A DNA stretch of 47,541 nucleotides, from IMG/VR virus record IMGVR_UViG_3300042296_000310, positions 1 to 47,541 of that record. One strand, given 5' to 3'. Shown piece after piece: positions 1 through 8,537 of the stretch (within the stretch, counting starts at the first letter, position 1; every line of letters starts with the position of its first letter). This DNA comes from a virus. The notes under the pieces were generated by a model. It was not told where the DNA came from. It was given only the letters and a program-made list of their open reading frames with translations, and made no database searches. Position numbers and translations under genes: made by a program.

Positions 1-654
1 GATTGTTTGATACCTGCCGGACGTTGATGACAGCACTGTGCATCTCTCTGCGGTCAGTGTGCCATCGGGGGCTATTTCCGAGTTCGCGGCAATGGTTTCG
101 GCTGACCCTGCCAACCCCTCCCACACCCCGTTTTCAAACTCTTGGGATCGCAGCAGCAGGTTCTGCGATCCGACGTGCGCCAGTAACGCCGTTGTGTCTA
201 AATCACCGTTTGCCGTAAAACCAATGTCCGCTTCGGCATTGTCGCTCGACCGGCGCACCCGCATTGCGCTGCCAGTGTAGCTGCGGCTTTCACGGCGCAA
301 CTCATAATTGACCGCTGGCTGCACGGACAATACATCCATCACGCCAACATAAAGAAGCGCCGCCGCCGCGCTGGCATTGCCCGCAGAATTTGTCGCAGTG
401 ACAATACAGCCAAACAAGGCGTTCAAGTCTGCATCTGGAATGGTGTAATTCTGCGATGCCGACGGAGCACCAACAGGCGTTCCGTTGCGCGTGACCTGAT
501 AGGCATAGGTTATCGGCGCAGTGCCCTCCCATGTGCCGGTCGTTACCGATAGCACCGAACCAGTCTGTGTAATAACGGGAAGCGCGGTGTTGACCGGCGG
601 ATCGTTTCCGACAGCTTGTGAGATGTAGCTAAAAAAGTGAGCTGCCGCAGGCAT
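1..654 (-). CDS. Tail fibre / receptor-binding protein, N-terminal part (runs off the window)
   Basis: The frame opens at ATG 654 and stays open for 218 codons to the window edge, so only the N-terminal part is present. Residues about 20-85 look like an Ig-like fold domain (TGTWEGTAPITYAYQVTRNG). The stretch SYTGSAMRVRRSSDNAEADI followed by GDLDTTALLAHVG resembles the arabinofuranosidase-B-like segment common in alphaproteobacterial phage and prophage tail proteins. NLLLRSQEFENGVWE begins a carbohydrate-binding, head-spike-like segment. The likely role is host-surface glycan recognition. The start lies 1 base after the stop of the gene at 656-925, so the two are translationally linked. GC content is visibly higher than in the coat and terminase genes, as expected for an exchanged receptor-binding module. 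The last 24 codons of what may be the same gene are at 47469-47541. Confidence 0.7.
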   Translation of the reverse strand, partial: MPAAAHFFSYISQAVGNDPPVNTALPVITQTGSVLSVTTGTWEGTAPITYAYQVTRNGTPVGAPSASQNYTIPDADLNALFGCIVTATNSAGNASAAAALLYVGVMDVLSVQPAVNYELRRESRSYTGSAMRVRRSSDNAEADIGFTANGDLDTTALLAHVGSQNLLLRSQEFENGVWEGLAGSAETIAANSEIAPDGTLTAERCTVLSSTSGRYQTI

Positions 655-655
655 T

Positions 656-925
656 TTATACTACTCCAAGCAATCCAGAAGCACCACCAGCCGCAGTAAA
701 GGTACCGCCTTGTGTGCCAAGATAAAATGGAAGCGGGTAGTAAATACCTGCAGAAACAGGGTGCGCAGTAAGAATAGTTAGTTGTGGATTTCCGCCAGAG
801 GCATTACGAACAACAGTAATAGTGCCGGCAGTAGTGCAGAGAAAACCGCCAAGAGCAGAGCCTGCAATTTCAACAGTCGCATTAGCCTCAACAGTGTATG
901 GCGTATAGCGTTCTTGAATATTCAT
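656..925 (-). CDS. Small virion-associated protein, unknown
   Basis: This 89-residue protein lies directly downstream of the coat gene. It is rich in Gly, Ala, Thr and Val, has no predicted membrane segment and has a beta-strand-like pattern (TVEIAGSALGG, GTITVVRNASGG). Position and composition suit a head decoration or fibre-base protein, but I recognise no family. A hairpin terminator at 954-989 separates it from the coat gene. Its TAA stop is followed 1 base later by the ATG of the tail-fibre gene, so the two are probably co-translated. Confidence 0.6.
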   Translation of the reverse strand: MNIQERYTPYTVEANATVEIAGSALGGFLCTTAGTITVVRNASGGNPQLTILTAHPVSAGIYYPLPFYLGTQGGTFTAAGGASGLLGVV

Positions 926-953
926 GTGTTAAAGACCTCTAGTTATTATACAA

Positions 954-989
954 GAAAACTGGCCCGTACCTTTCGGCAGAGGGGCCAGT
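954..989 (-). terminator. Rho-independent terminator after the coat gene
   Basis: On the minus strand ACTGGCCC (989-982) pairs with GGGCCAGT (965-958), an 8-bp perfect stem with a 16-nt loop, followed by TTTTCTTGT. It lies between the coat stop (1000) and the next start (925). The U-tract is short, so partial read-through is likely. That would make coat mRNA more abundant than downstream tail mRNA. Confidence 0.7.
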
Positions 990-999
990 CCTTTAGTTA

Positions 1000-2286
1000 T
1001 TATGCGCCGTTGAAGCGTACAATGCGACGACGACCATCAGCGGCCACGTTGCATTCCATAGCCACATCAAAGCGGATACGGTGTTCACCGGTTGCAAATA
1101 CCGAGTCTTGCCACATACGGACAGACAGAGGAACTGCAGTCAAGGCCTTACGGCTTGCAGTACCAGTGGCTGGCATAATGAGGTCGGCAGTGTTGCAAAC
1201 AATTGCGCTCTTGTTAATCAAGAAACGAGGCATCGTTGCAGTGTTTGGTTGACCGACAAAGGTAACAGCAGCAGTATTACCTGCAGCAGCTGCGACTGTA
1301 CGATGAGGGCCCGACGTAATAATCGCAGGGAACACACGTGCAGCGACAGCACCACCAGCCGAAGCTGTGAAGTCACCAACAACACGGAACTGTTGCAAAT
1401 GCTCCAGAACCTTCTTAGCACGATTGTCGTAAGCAAAGACACCAGCGATGGTGAATACTTCACCGTCCTTGATGGTTGCGTTAGCGCCAAGCGAACCAAG
1501 GTTGACCAACTGAGTCAGATACTGACCAGGCGCACCCGAGATAGCAACTGATGCATAGGTCGTAGCCGAGTCAGCAGTACCAGCTGTCAAAGCAGCAGCA
1601 GTCGAACGAGTACCAGTCGTAAGAGGCTGAAGCTGTTGAGTGAACGAAGTTGGAATACCTGCAATCGTGCCGTTAAAGCCTTGACGGTATGTGCCTGCAC
1701 CAACATCTGCCAACGAAGCGTTGTTGTTTACAATGTTAGTACCAAGTGCTTGCCAATCGTCATACGACAGAACAGCTCGCATATCGTCTTCGACACCTTC
1801 CTTTTTGAGGCGGGTGACGGCAGAAGCGATATCAGCAAACGATGCGATGTTAGTCGTACCGTTAGCATTACCTACCCAGTTATTCGAAGCCTTAGCTACG
1901 AAGCCCATGATGTAGGAGTCGATGTCTGTTGCAAGACGGAGAGCAGCCTTTTTAAGGGCTTCGCTTTCACGAGCTGCACCAATGTCACGAATCTTAACAA
2001 AATCCGCCCAACCCATCGAGCTGCCGACAACCTGAGTCAGTTTAAACTGTTCAGAGCCGAAGATCGAGGCTTGAGTGCCGCCAGAAAGGTCAGCAATCGC
2101 GGAGTTAGTAAAGGTAGTCGTGTAGTCAGGAGTGACCTGTTCAACAACAGTCAAACCGTTGCGGTCATTCATTTCGCTGTCGAACTTACGCCATGTGACG
2201 AGGTCCTTCGACATTAGGTTGTTTTGGAAGATAGCTGCAAACGAGTTAAGGACTAGTTTTGCTTGATCTACAGTTACAGTAGCCAT
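1000..2286 (-). CDS. Major capsid protein, P22 coat (gp5)-like
   Basis: At 428 residues this is close to the length of P22 gp5 (430 aa). It follows terminase, portal and scaffold genes, exactly where P22 places its coat gene. It has the low-Cys, Ala/Thr/Val-rich composition of HK97-fold coats and a C-terminal strand pattern (VPLSVRMWQDSVF, HRIRFDVAMECNV) typical of the P22 coat family. It would form the icosahedral shell on the scaffold encoded just upstream. The ATG at 2286 has AAAGGA about 12 bases upstream. The gene is followed by a terminator. The coat role is well supported by context; the P22-family assignment rests on motif memory and gene order. Confidence 0.85.
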   Translation of the reverse strand: MATVTVDQAKLVLNSFAAIFQNNLMSKDLVTWRKFDSEMNDRNGLTVVEQVTPDYTTTFTNSAIADLSGGTQASIFGSEQFKLTQVVGSSMGWADFVKIRDIGAARESEALKKAALRLATDIDSYIMGFVAKASNNWVGNANGTTNIASFADIASAVTRLKKEGVEDDMRAVLSYDDWQALGTNIVNNNASLADVGAGTYRQGFNGTIAGIPTSFTQQLQPLTTGTRSTAAALTAGTADSATTYASVAISGAPGQYLTQLVNLGSLGANATIKDGEVFTIAGVFAYDNRAKKVLEHLQQFRVVGDFTASAGGAVAARVFPAIITSGPHRTVAAAAGNTAAVTFVGQPNTATMPRFLINKSAIVCNTADLIMPATGTASRKALTAVPLSVRMWQDSVFATGEHRIRFDVAMECNVAADGRRRIVRFNGA

Positions 2287-2321
2287 TGTGGGTATTTATC
2301 CTTTATTATGAGATAACACCC

Positions 2322-3326
2322 TTACCGTTTCTTTTTAAATAGTTCAGCGGCAAAGGCGTCTAGGTCGTCCTCATCACCCTTTATTGCCGGCTTAGCACTG
2401 GAGGTTCCTTTATTAAGGTGACCTGGAGGTGCAGGAGCTTTAGATACTCGAGGTTTGGACAGTTGTTTTTCTGCTGCAACATCCGCAAACTTTGCTTCAA
2501 TACGGCCAAGAGCAATAATAGCCTTTGTAGGACCGCTCTTAACGATCTTGTCTGCTTCGTCTAGGTTGTTGGAGAGATAGTACAAAACGTCTGGACCATA
2601 CTCCAAGGACATTAAAGTTGTAGCTAAATACTCGCCATATTTCTGGTCAATACTTTCGAAAGTTGAGAACAATTGCTCACCTTTTTCTTGAAAGTCAGGA
2701 TAACGCTCCTTGGCGGGTTCCAGTTTTTCTTGCCAGTCCGCGGCTAGCTCAAGCTTAGCTTGGGCGTCAGCTTTCTCCTGTTCTTCCTGCATTGAAAGAC
2801 GCCTCTCGTTATCACGTTCCTCTCGGAGGGTGTGCAGCGTTAGGTCTTTAATGTAGTTAGGATCAAACTCACCGAGAGGATACTTCTCAGTACCGTCGTC
2901 GTTAAGTGCGTCAGGGGATGGACCAGTGGAGGTATTAGTTACAGCCTTAAGTGGCTCGGGTTCTGATTTAGAGTCTTGTTGAAGGTTCTGTAGTTTAGCA
3001 AGAGCTTCTTCGAGTTTGCGCTCTGTTTCTCTTTGCTTACCTACTACTTCGTCGATACGTTCCTGAAAACGATTCCTTTTAGGTTTAGGAGTCTCATCGA
3101 CTTCTTCAACTTTTTCAGTTTCATCTTCATCAGGTGCGAGGGTATCGGCATCCTCGTCAACATGAGTATCTTCTTCTTGAGCGTCGCTGTTTTCTGTCGT
3201 GTCTTCTTCTACATCTGAGCTGGCCGGCTCCTCGTCAACTTTGTTCTGGCCAAAGAACTCTGTCGAAAATGTATCCAAGTCTACGTCCATAGGCTCGACG
3301 GGGGTGTTTGTATCATCAGTACTCAT
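2322..3326 (-). CDS. Capsid scaffolding protein
   Basis: The product has 334 residues. The first 85 are extremely acidic (runs of D/E such as EDADTLAPDEDETEK). A basic stretch, PKPKRNRFQERIDE, follows, then a long charged helical or coiled-coil region (about 90-270) and a Lys-rich tail ending ELFKKKR. An acidic N-terminus, central coiled coil and basic C-terminal coat-binding tail between portal and coat genes is the pattern of P22-type internal scaffolds, which direct procapsid assembly and then exit. No protease motif is visible. The 95-bp gap upstream of the start holds a hairpin (3381-3411). Confidence 0.8.
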   Translation of the reverse strand: MSTDDTNTPVEPMDVDLDTFSTEFFGQNKVDEEPASSDVEEDTTENSDAQEEDTHVDEDADTLAPDEDETEKVEEVDETPKPKRNRFQERIDEVVGKQRETERKLEEALAKLQNLQQDSKSEPEPLKAVTNTSTGPSPDALNDDGTEKYPLGEFDPNYIKDLTLHTLREERDNERRLSMQEEQEKADAQAKLELAADWQEKLEPAKERYPDFQEKGEQLFSTFESIDQKYGEYLATTLMSLEYGPDVLYYLSNNLDEADKIVKSGPTKAIIALGRIEAKFADVAAEKQLSKPRVSKAPAPPGHLNKGTSSAKPAIKGDEDDLDAFAAELFKKKR

Positions 3327-3380
3327 AAATAAGGTTTATCGGTCCTTTAACCGTTTGCACAAACTTTATTGCGATGTACT

Positions 3381-3411
3381 CCCTGGACCGTTTGTGCGTT
3401 TGGGCCCAGGG
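3381..3411 (-). promoter_or_regulatory. Hairpin in the scaffold leader
   Basis: CCCTGGACC (3381-3389) pairs with GGCCCAGGG (3403-3411) with one mismatch around a 13-nt loop, in the gap between the portal stop (3422) and the scaffold start (3326). No U-tract follows, so it is more likely an mRNA processing or translation-control structure than a terminator. Function is inferred. Confidence 0.35.
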
Positions 3412-3421
3412 CATCGAAAAC

Positions 3422-5560
3422 TTATTGGTTGTACGGGCGAGATCCTGGTTTACGTTGAGTGTCTGTAGACTTTGCAGTCGCAGCCATTTTACGTACTTCA
3501 CTGTCTGCTCGTTTAATGTCTTGTTCATCTGCCGTAGCAGTGCCGTCAAGAATCATTCCTATTGCTTGCAACGATTGCTGCTGAGCATCAACTTCGTGAT
3601 CTGATAGAGCTCGTATACGTTGCGTTTCAGCATTATACAAAGCAATCTCGTGCTCAACTTCCTTGTTGTATTTTTCCATCTTAAGGGTTTGATTCTCCAT
3701 AGCCAGTTGCTCAAGCTGCTGTTGCATTGCTTGAATCTGTTCAGGAGACATACCACCGCCGCCTTCATCATCTTCTTCAAGGAATTGAGGGGGTATAGTT
3801 TTCTTAAGACGATCCGCAAGTTTATCGGCTCCTGGCCAATCCTGGGCTTTAGCCACCAAGTCACCAGCAACTGTCATAAGCTGCGGCCATACTTGGATAG
3901 CGTCCATCATTGCCTGAGCTGCTTCAACCCGCTTAGTGGTGTAGCTTGAGCCTGTCGATAGTGCAACGTCATACTCACCTACTGACAAGTCAATGGATTC
4001 AGGGTCCATTGGGTCGTTAATGCGAGCAAACTTCTCTACCATATCTTCTCCCAACAAACGAACAGTACGTGTACCGTCGTAGATTTGAGGAATAAGTTGG
4101 TTAATAATATCACCGCATTCCAGAACAGCGTGATTACCGTTGTCGTGGAAGGTTAGGTTAGCAATATCACCTTCACGTTGACGAGCCATAATAGCTCGAC
4201 CGGAAGTTTCATTACTGCGTATACCAAGCGAAGCGTCTTGAATGCCCGTAACATCCTTGATGTCTTGAGCGTTTGTACTTGCTTCATTAAGCAGAGATGC
4301 CTCAACAGGAGGCGGGGGAATAAGTTGTGGAGGTGCCTCAGCCCCGTCATTGTAGACGAGAAGTGGGTCGCGGGAAAGGTGAGCCTTGCGGAACGTGTCT
4401 TCCCTACCTTCTACAGCACTCTCCGGCGCAATCCACTTAGCCTTCGGTGCGTAGCCCAACTGCTCAGCAGCAACGGAACGCCAGAAGTTCTTAAGACGGA
4501 CTGAGTCCTTCATAAACCGCACCAGACCGTACCGAACACGTCGTCCACCTACGTTGGTGACTCGACCTGACATCCGTACAATAGGTACACGGTTCAATTT
4601 GTATTCATAAGGCCCAGAAAGAATCTCAAATCCAGTAACAAGGTGCATCTGTGCGTAAGTGCACCATGATGCTCTTGTACGAATAGGAGGCCCATTCTCT
4701 ACAATAAGCTTTTCCATATTGTCGTCTTCGAGCATAAACGTTTTACCGTTTTCGAAGAGGGCGAGCAGACGCTGACGTTCAACTAGTCGCCAGTACTCTG
4801 TAATTTGATATGAGTCGCTGTCGATCCAGCCTTCAACAGACATTTTAGCAAGTGTGTCGTCGCCATCCAAGGCGCTAGGTGTTTTACCTGGCCACTTTTT
4901 ATCAAACTCTGATTTAGGGATACGGTCATTAACATAGCACCGACGAGCGTCACGGCCTGTAGGGTCTACTGAGTAGCGGTCCCACACGGCAGCAAGAGCA
5001 TCTTCAATTGGGCGGATAAATATATCCTGGTCAAAGACGTTATCCCGGGCGTATTCAACGGAAACGCGAAACGCACCGTCACCGCACTGCACTAGACTTT
5101 CAAATGCTGTGTCATATACCCGCTGTGCTCGACTTTGCAGTTCGATTGAGCGAATCAAATCGCCGCGGATTGCAGCAACATCGGTATCTTCGTCGTTGGA
5201 GGGAACAATCTTAATTGCTTTACGGCTTTCACGCCAGTCGCCAACTAATTGTGCAGTAAACTGTGGAATATTGTTAATGACAAGGCAAGGCAAGCCTTTA
5301 CGTTGTTCAAGAACAATTGGGTCCCACTGTTCGCCAGCTGCAAACTTCTTGTCGTCAAGAGCTGAGTCACGGTTAATTCGGTCAAAATCTACATCTGCTT
5401 GGTATTCTGCTCGCATGTCAGCAAGAAAAGCTTCTTTAGATTCGAAACCCTCAGGAACGTAATTGTCTGAAGCAATACCTTCAACGACTACGACATCTAA
5501 AGTGTCGCCGTCTTTCTTTTTGTAGGGTTTGGTCTTATCCATAGTTATTAAGCCATCCAT
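3422..5560 (-). CDS. Portal protein, P22 gp1-like
   Basis: This 712-residue protein is close in length to P22 gp1 (725 aa) and lies between the large terminase and scaffold genes. Features include a mixed alpha/beta N-terminal half, the segment RFMKDSVRLKNFWRSVAAEQ, the segment ATSNETSGRAI-like at GIRSNETSGRAIMARQ, and a long C-terminal helical, Gln-rich section (QIQAMQQQLEQLAMENQ) matching the portal barrel. It should form the dodecameric DNA channel and terminase dock. The frame begins at ATG 5560, overlapping the terminase stop by 13 bases. A second ATG at 5542, 5 bases after that stop, is equally plausible and gives a 706-residue product. Confidence 0.88.
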   Translation of the reverse strand: MDGLITMDKTKPYKKKDGDTLDVVVVEGIASDNYVPEGFESKEAFLADMRAEYQADVDFDRINRDSALDDKKFAAGEQWDPIVLEQRKGLPCLVINNIPQFTAQLVGDWRESRKAIKIVPSNDEDTDVAAIRGDLIRSIELQSRAQRVYDTAFESLVQCGDGAFRVSVEYARDNVFDQDIFIRPIEDALAAVWDRYSVDPTGRDARRCYVNDRIPKSEFDKKWPGKTPSALDGDDTLAKMSVEGWIDSDSYQITEYWRLVERQRLLALFENGKTFMLEDDNMEKLIVENGPPIRTRASWCTYAQMHLVTGFEILSGPYEYKLNRVPIVRMSGRVTNVGGRRVRYGLVRFMKDSVRLKNFWRSVAAEQLGYAPKAKWIAPESAVEGREDTFRKAHLSRDPLLVYNDGAEAPPQLIPPPPVEASLLNEASTNAQDIKDVTGIQDASLGIRSNETSGRAIMARQREGDIANLTFHDNGNHAVLECGDIINQLIPQIYDGTRTVRLLGEDMVEKFARINDPMDPESIDLSVGEYDVALSTGSSYTTKRVEAAQAMMDAIQVWPQLMTVAGDLVAKAQDWPGADKLADRLKKTIPPQFLEEDDEGGGGMSPEQIQAMQQQLEQLAMENQTLKMEKYNKEVEHEIALYNAETQRIRALSDHEVDAQQQSLQAIGMILDGTATADEQDIKRADSEVRKMAATAKSTDTQRKPGSRPYNQ

Positions 5561-7035
5561 CCGTTAGGCGAAGTAAGTAGTCGTGAATCGTATCCCGACG
5601 TAGCGTCATAGTGTAAACCACTGCTTACAAGAGTCCCATCAGGATTTTTTATTCCCGAGACTCTCCTTCGTGCAGTAATTTTATCAAACAGTTCTGTAAG
5701 TCCCCACACTAGAGCATCAACTCTATCTGGTGATCCGGTAGAAGAGTTACGTACGTTGTCCACTGAGAACAAGCACATTTGATCTTCTAACTTCTCGAAC
5801 ATTCCTACGTGATGTACTCGACCTTGTTCGTACAAAGCAGAGATAGGTTCTGCCCGGACAACCTTACCACGCGAAGCGTGAACCAGTTTAATGGGAACAG
5901 AGCGATCTTGTGCACGAATAACCGAAGCTACCATGTCACCGCCATTGTTCTTTTCTGCTATGATTTTATCAGCCTGCCACTTTCGGTACAGACGTACAGC
6001 TTGTGAAGCCCATTCTTCAGGAGAGCCTTTTAAAGTCCCGTCCTCCAACACGTATCCACGAGCGTACCCGTCTTTATCCCGAGCCAGACCCACAACCACG
6101 ATACCATTTTCATCACTGTTTTCTTCCGATGATGCAGCAGGGTCAACTGCTACATATACTCTTTCTAAATCAACGGGAGCTTCCTTGACCCTTGAATTGT
6201 CGATAGTGTCTCTGTTCCACAGTGCTCCAGGAATGTCTCCAAGAACCTCTCCTTCAAGTTCCTGCCGTCCAAGGCGTGTAGACCCATACCGGTCGTACAA
6301 TTGTTTGAGGGTATTTGCGGCCAAGTTACCGGCATTATCCAAAGTGGACCCTCTGGTAACGATTGTATCTTCATCTGTCATTAGCCTTTTAACAAGAGGC
6401 AAGGGACGAGGAGTAGTGGTTACTAGAACCCTAGGGTGTTCACCCAGACGCAAACCAAACTGCAACTGGTCCCAACACTCTTGCATGTATCGGAATTTAG
6501 CTAACTCGTCAACCCATCCAGCGTGATGCTGTGGTCCACGTAACTGGTCAGGTTCTGTAGCATTGTACAAGAAAGCTACTGCACCATTTGGCCAGGTAAG
6601 CTTTCGATTGGTTTTTTCGTATACGGGTCGATAATCTTTAGGGTGACAAGCAAGGATTCCAGACTCACCCTCAACCATAACATCTCTTGCGTCGGCTGCT
6701 GTCTCAGCAACAAGAGCAATTCGTCCCCATCCAGATGCGCTCCGGCTAAGAGGTGTGTCACCACAGATGTTTTTTCTGATCCACTCACTGCCGATCCTTG
6801 TCTTACCAAATCCACGTCCAGCTAGAATCATCCATGTGTTCCAGAGACCCTCGGGTTCTACCTGATTAGGTCTTGCCCAGAAATCCCAGTTCCACCGAAG
6901 GTCAGCCCTCTGCTTCTCGGTTAGAGAGGCCAGCCACTCCTGACGCTCCTCCTCGCTTAGAGAGGCGAGCAATTGCGCTTTCGAGAGCTGCATTGTCTTC
7001 TCTGACTCGCTGCTCATATTCAATGTTGCCGTCAA
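5548..7035 (-). CDS. terL: Terminase large subunit (ATPase and nuclease)
   Basis: This is the packaging motor, 495 residues. Walker A is GRGFGKT (73-79) and Walker B is WVDE (174-177, D176/E177). A coupling-type TTTPR lies at 206-210. The RNase H-like nuclease half has acidic candidates D298 (VAVDPAAS), E361 (IIAEKNN) and D440 (DRVDALVWG). The 7035 start is TTG with AGGAAG six bases upstream. In-frame ATGs at 7017 and 6993 are alternatives. The N-terminus overlaps the small terminase gene by 134 bases if TTG is used, a long overlap that hints at a later start or strong coupling. Confidence 0.93.
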   Translation of the reverse strand: MTATLNMSSESEKTMQLSKAQLLASLSEEERQEWLASLTEKQRADLRWNWDFWARPNQVEPEGLWNTWMILAGRGFGKTRIGSEWIRKNICGDTPLSRSASGWGRIALVAETAADARDVMVEGESGILACHPKDYRPVYEKTNRKLTWPNGAVAFLYNATEPDQLRGPQHHAGWVDELAKFRYMQECWDQLQFGLRLGEHPRVLVTTTPRPLPLVKRLMTDEDTIVTRGSTLDNAGNLAANTLKQLYDRYGSTRLGRQELEGEVLGDIPGALWNRDTIDNSRVKEAPVDLERVYVAVDPAASSEENSDENGIVVVGLARDKDGYARGYVLEDGTLKGSPEEWASQAVRLYRKWQADKIIAEKNNGGDMVASVIRAQDRSVPIKLVHASRGKVVRAEPISALYEQGRVHHVGMFEKLEDQMCLFSVDNVRNSSTGSPDRVDALVWGLTELFDKITARRRVSGIKNPDGTLVSSGLHYDATSGYDSRLLTSPNGWMA

Positions 7036-7444
7036 TTTTTACTTCCTGTTTCTCAATGAACATCCCAAGATGCTTGGCCAGGAGTTCGTAGCCACGGAGG
7101 GCAGTTGTTAGATTAGCTTTTTCACCGTCTTCTGACTTATTAATCGTACGGAGGATTCCTCGTAAGACGTAGTCGATGTCGATGTGTGTTTCTTTCGAAC
7201 GCTCTGCTAAAAGGTGGTCGATATAAGGTCGAACACCGGCTGCGTTAAGAACTTGATGTCCCATTCGTGATGCGTTCTCAGCTGGAGTGTCATATCCGGC
7301 CTCTAAAACTGCCTTGGCACCATTAAAATGCTTGATGAATGAGTGGCAAAAATTGCGTTGTTTAAAAGACAGAGCATCTTCAATAAGCGTAATGTCTTCA
7401 GACTCTAAAGCCCTGTCCATTTTAGTTTTTCTTATGTCGCCCAT
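6902..7444 (-). CDS. terS: Terminase small subunit (Terminase_2-like)
   Basis: The 180-residue product has the helix-turn-helix pattern of Terminase_2 proteins: LSFKQRNFCHSFIKHFNGA, then AVLEAGYDTPAENASRMGHQ and VRPYIDHLLAERS. This DNA-binding domain selects the packaging site and recruits TerL. A helical middle for oligomerisation and a charged tail follow. It is the first gene of the leftward late block, 27 bases downstream of a perfect sigma70 promoter (7471-7499). ATG 7444 is preceded by AAAGGG. Confidence 0.88.
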   Translation of the reverse strand: MGDIRKTKMDRALESEDITLIEDALSFKQRNFCHSFIKHFNGAKAVLEAGYDTPAENASRMGHQVLNAAGVRPYIDHLLAERSKETHIDIDYVLRGILRTINKSEDGEKANLTTALRGYELLAKHLGMFIEKQEVKIDGNIEYEQRVREDNAALESAIARLSKRGGASGVAGLSNREAEG

Positions 7445-7470
7445 GATACCCTTTCCATACCTTATACCGT

Positions 7471-7499
7471 ATTATACCATATTTCCCTACAAATGTCAA
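7471..7499 (-). promoter_or_regulatory. Sigma70 promoter for the late leftward block
   Basis: Read on the minus strand: TTGACA (7499-7494), a 17-bp spacer (7493-7477) and TATAAT (7476-7471), all 12 consensus bases. Transcription would start near 7464, about 20 bases before the terS ATG. It shares the string TTGACATTTGTA with the promoter at 25050. Confidence 0.85.
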
Positions 7500-8189
7500 G
7501 TAAAAACGTACAAATAGTATAGGGAGTTCGTACAAGAAGGTTCTTCTAGGCGTGGGGCGACCTACGGGAGCCCTTTCCAATTGTCAACAATACCCTCTAT
7601 TTGCCCCGGAAACAGGGTCTACAGTTACATGTGGATACCTTCGGCTACCATAGTAGCTAAACTACTGTTGATATATCTTAAATAGGCTTTTTTTTATTAT
7701 GAATTTTTTTATTTCGTGACTAAGGTCCCTACTTACGCCTTATATACGCGCGCGTGTTCTATCCCCCCCCCACCTGCCCCTATCGGAACAAACCAAGAAC
7801 AAAGGAACAAATTGTGAACAAGGCCAGTCATACGCAATAAAATTACAACACAGTGTAACAATACAACAATCCAGCCAGTATATACGCAATTTAACCATAT
7901 AAATCAATGCCAACGCAATAATCGTGCTTAGTCGCCGTGGTCACGCGTAATAATGTTGCGCCGCTTCCGTGGTCACTTGTAATAAAGTAATGCGAATCGT
8001 TCTTAACACAACAATCTTTCAATCCCACGCAATAAAGTTACAATGAACAGCATATTCACGTAATAATCATGCTAAAATAGGTTGAAAAAAGACATTTACT
8101 TTCAGTTTCGACAAGCCCATAAAGATTGGGCAGCAGGGGACCACTGAAAATTGGGAAGGTGCTCTGCAAACTAGATAGGAGACTATGTT
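7500..8189. other. Divergent intergenic region, probable replication origin
   Basis: No gene is supported in this stretch between the two divergent transcription blocks. From left to right it holds T-tracts (T8 at 7688-7695 and T7 at 7704-7710), a 17-nt perfectly alternating pyrimidine-purine run (7741-7757) that includes ACGCGCGCGT, a C9 tract (7763-7771), four GAACAA copies at 7786, 7797, 7805 and 7816, and a series of ACGCAATAA-type repeats (7832-8066). AT-rich, repeat-rich DNA at the strand switch is typical of phage origins and early control regions. I found no consensus sigma70 promoter pointing right here. The origin call is inference. Confidence 0.5.
7832..8066. repeat. Iteron-like degenerate repeats, ACGCAATAA type
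   Basis: Related motifs begin at 7832 (ACGCAATAA), 7884 (ACGCAATTT), 7913 (ACGCAATAA), 7943 (ACGCGTAATAA), 7974 (ACTTGTAATAA), 8027 (ACGCAATAA) and 8058 (ACGTAATAA). Successive spacings are 52, 29, 30, 31, 53 and 31 bp, so most copies lie about three helical turns apart. Two copies sit in a longer direct repeat starting CCGTGGTCAC (7935-7944 and 7967-7976, 32 bp apart). The arrangement suggests a cooperative DNA-binding array such as iterons or operators. Confidence 0.6.
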
Positions 8190-8537
8190 ATGGCTACTCG
8201 TAACGATAGGCGTCGCAAGGCTTTGGCTAGGCGTCGTGAATTGGAACAAGCCGTTAGTGAAGCGTTTGCTTTAGAGCAAGCCAAAATTGATGCCAAGGCG
8301 GCAAGGGAAAAGTTATTAAGTGACTATCCCGAAAATGCTAGGCGTTCACCTAATCACATAGGCGTATCCCGAATTGGCAAGATTGTGCGACTAGGCAATC
8401 GCAAGATGTTCAAAGCGCAAGCGGTTGAATATGTTGCGCCAAGAGGGAGACTATCTGAAAAAGAATTAGCGAAAGCTAGGTTGACCGGATTATTCGGTGA
8501 AGCTATCAGACGCCCTATCGGTAAATCCAAAAGATAA
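8190..8537 (+). CDS. Small basic early protein, unknown
   Basis: The 115-residue product is strongly basic, with an Arg/Lys-rich N-terminus (NDRRRKALARRRELEQ) that is probably helical and a C-terminal half containing SRIGKIVRLGNRKMF. TAGGAGA precedes the ATG. It is the first rightward gene after the repeat-rich origin region. Its charge would suit nucleic-acid binding, but I recognise no family. Being first in the early block, it could be a host-takeover or origin-binding protein; that is only inference. Confidence 0.65.
   Translation: MATRNDRRRKALARRRELEQAVSEAFALEQAKIDAKAAREKLLSDYPENARRSPNHIGVSRIGKIVRLGNRKMFKAQAVEYVAPRGRLSEKELAKARLTGLFGEAIRRPIGKSKR

Noticed and set aside
302-532. Leftward 76-codon Cys-rich ORF
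   Set aside because: It is in another frame of the tail-fibre gene (1-654), whose own frame has clear domain motifs.
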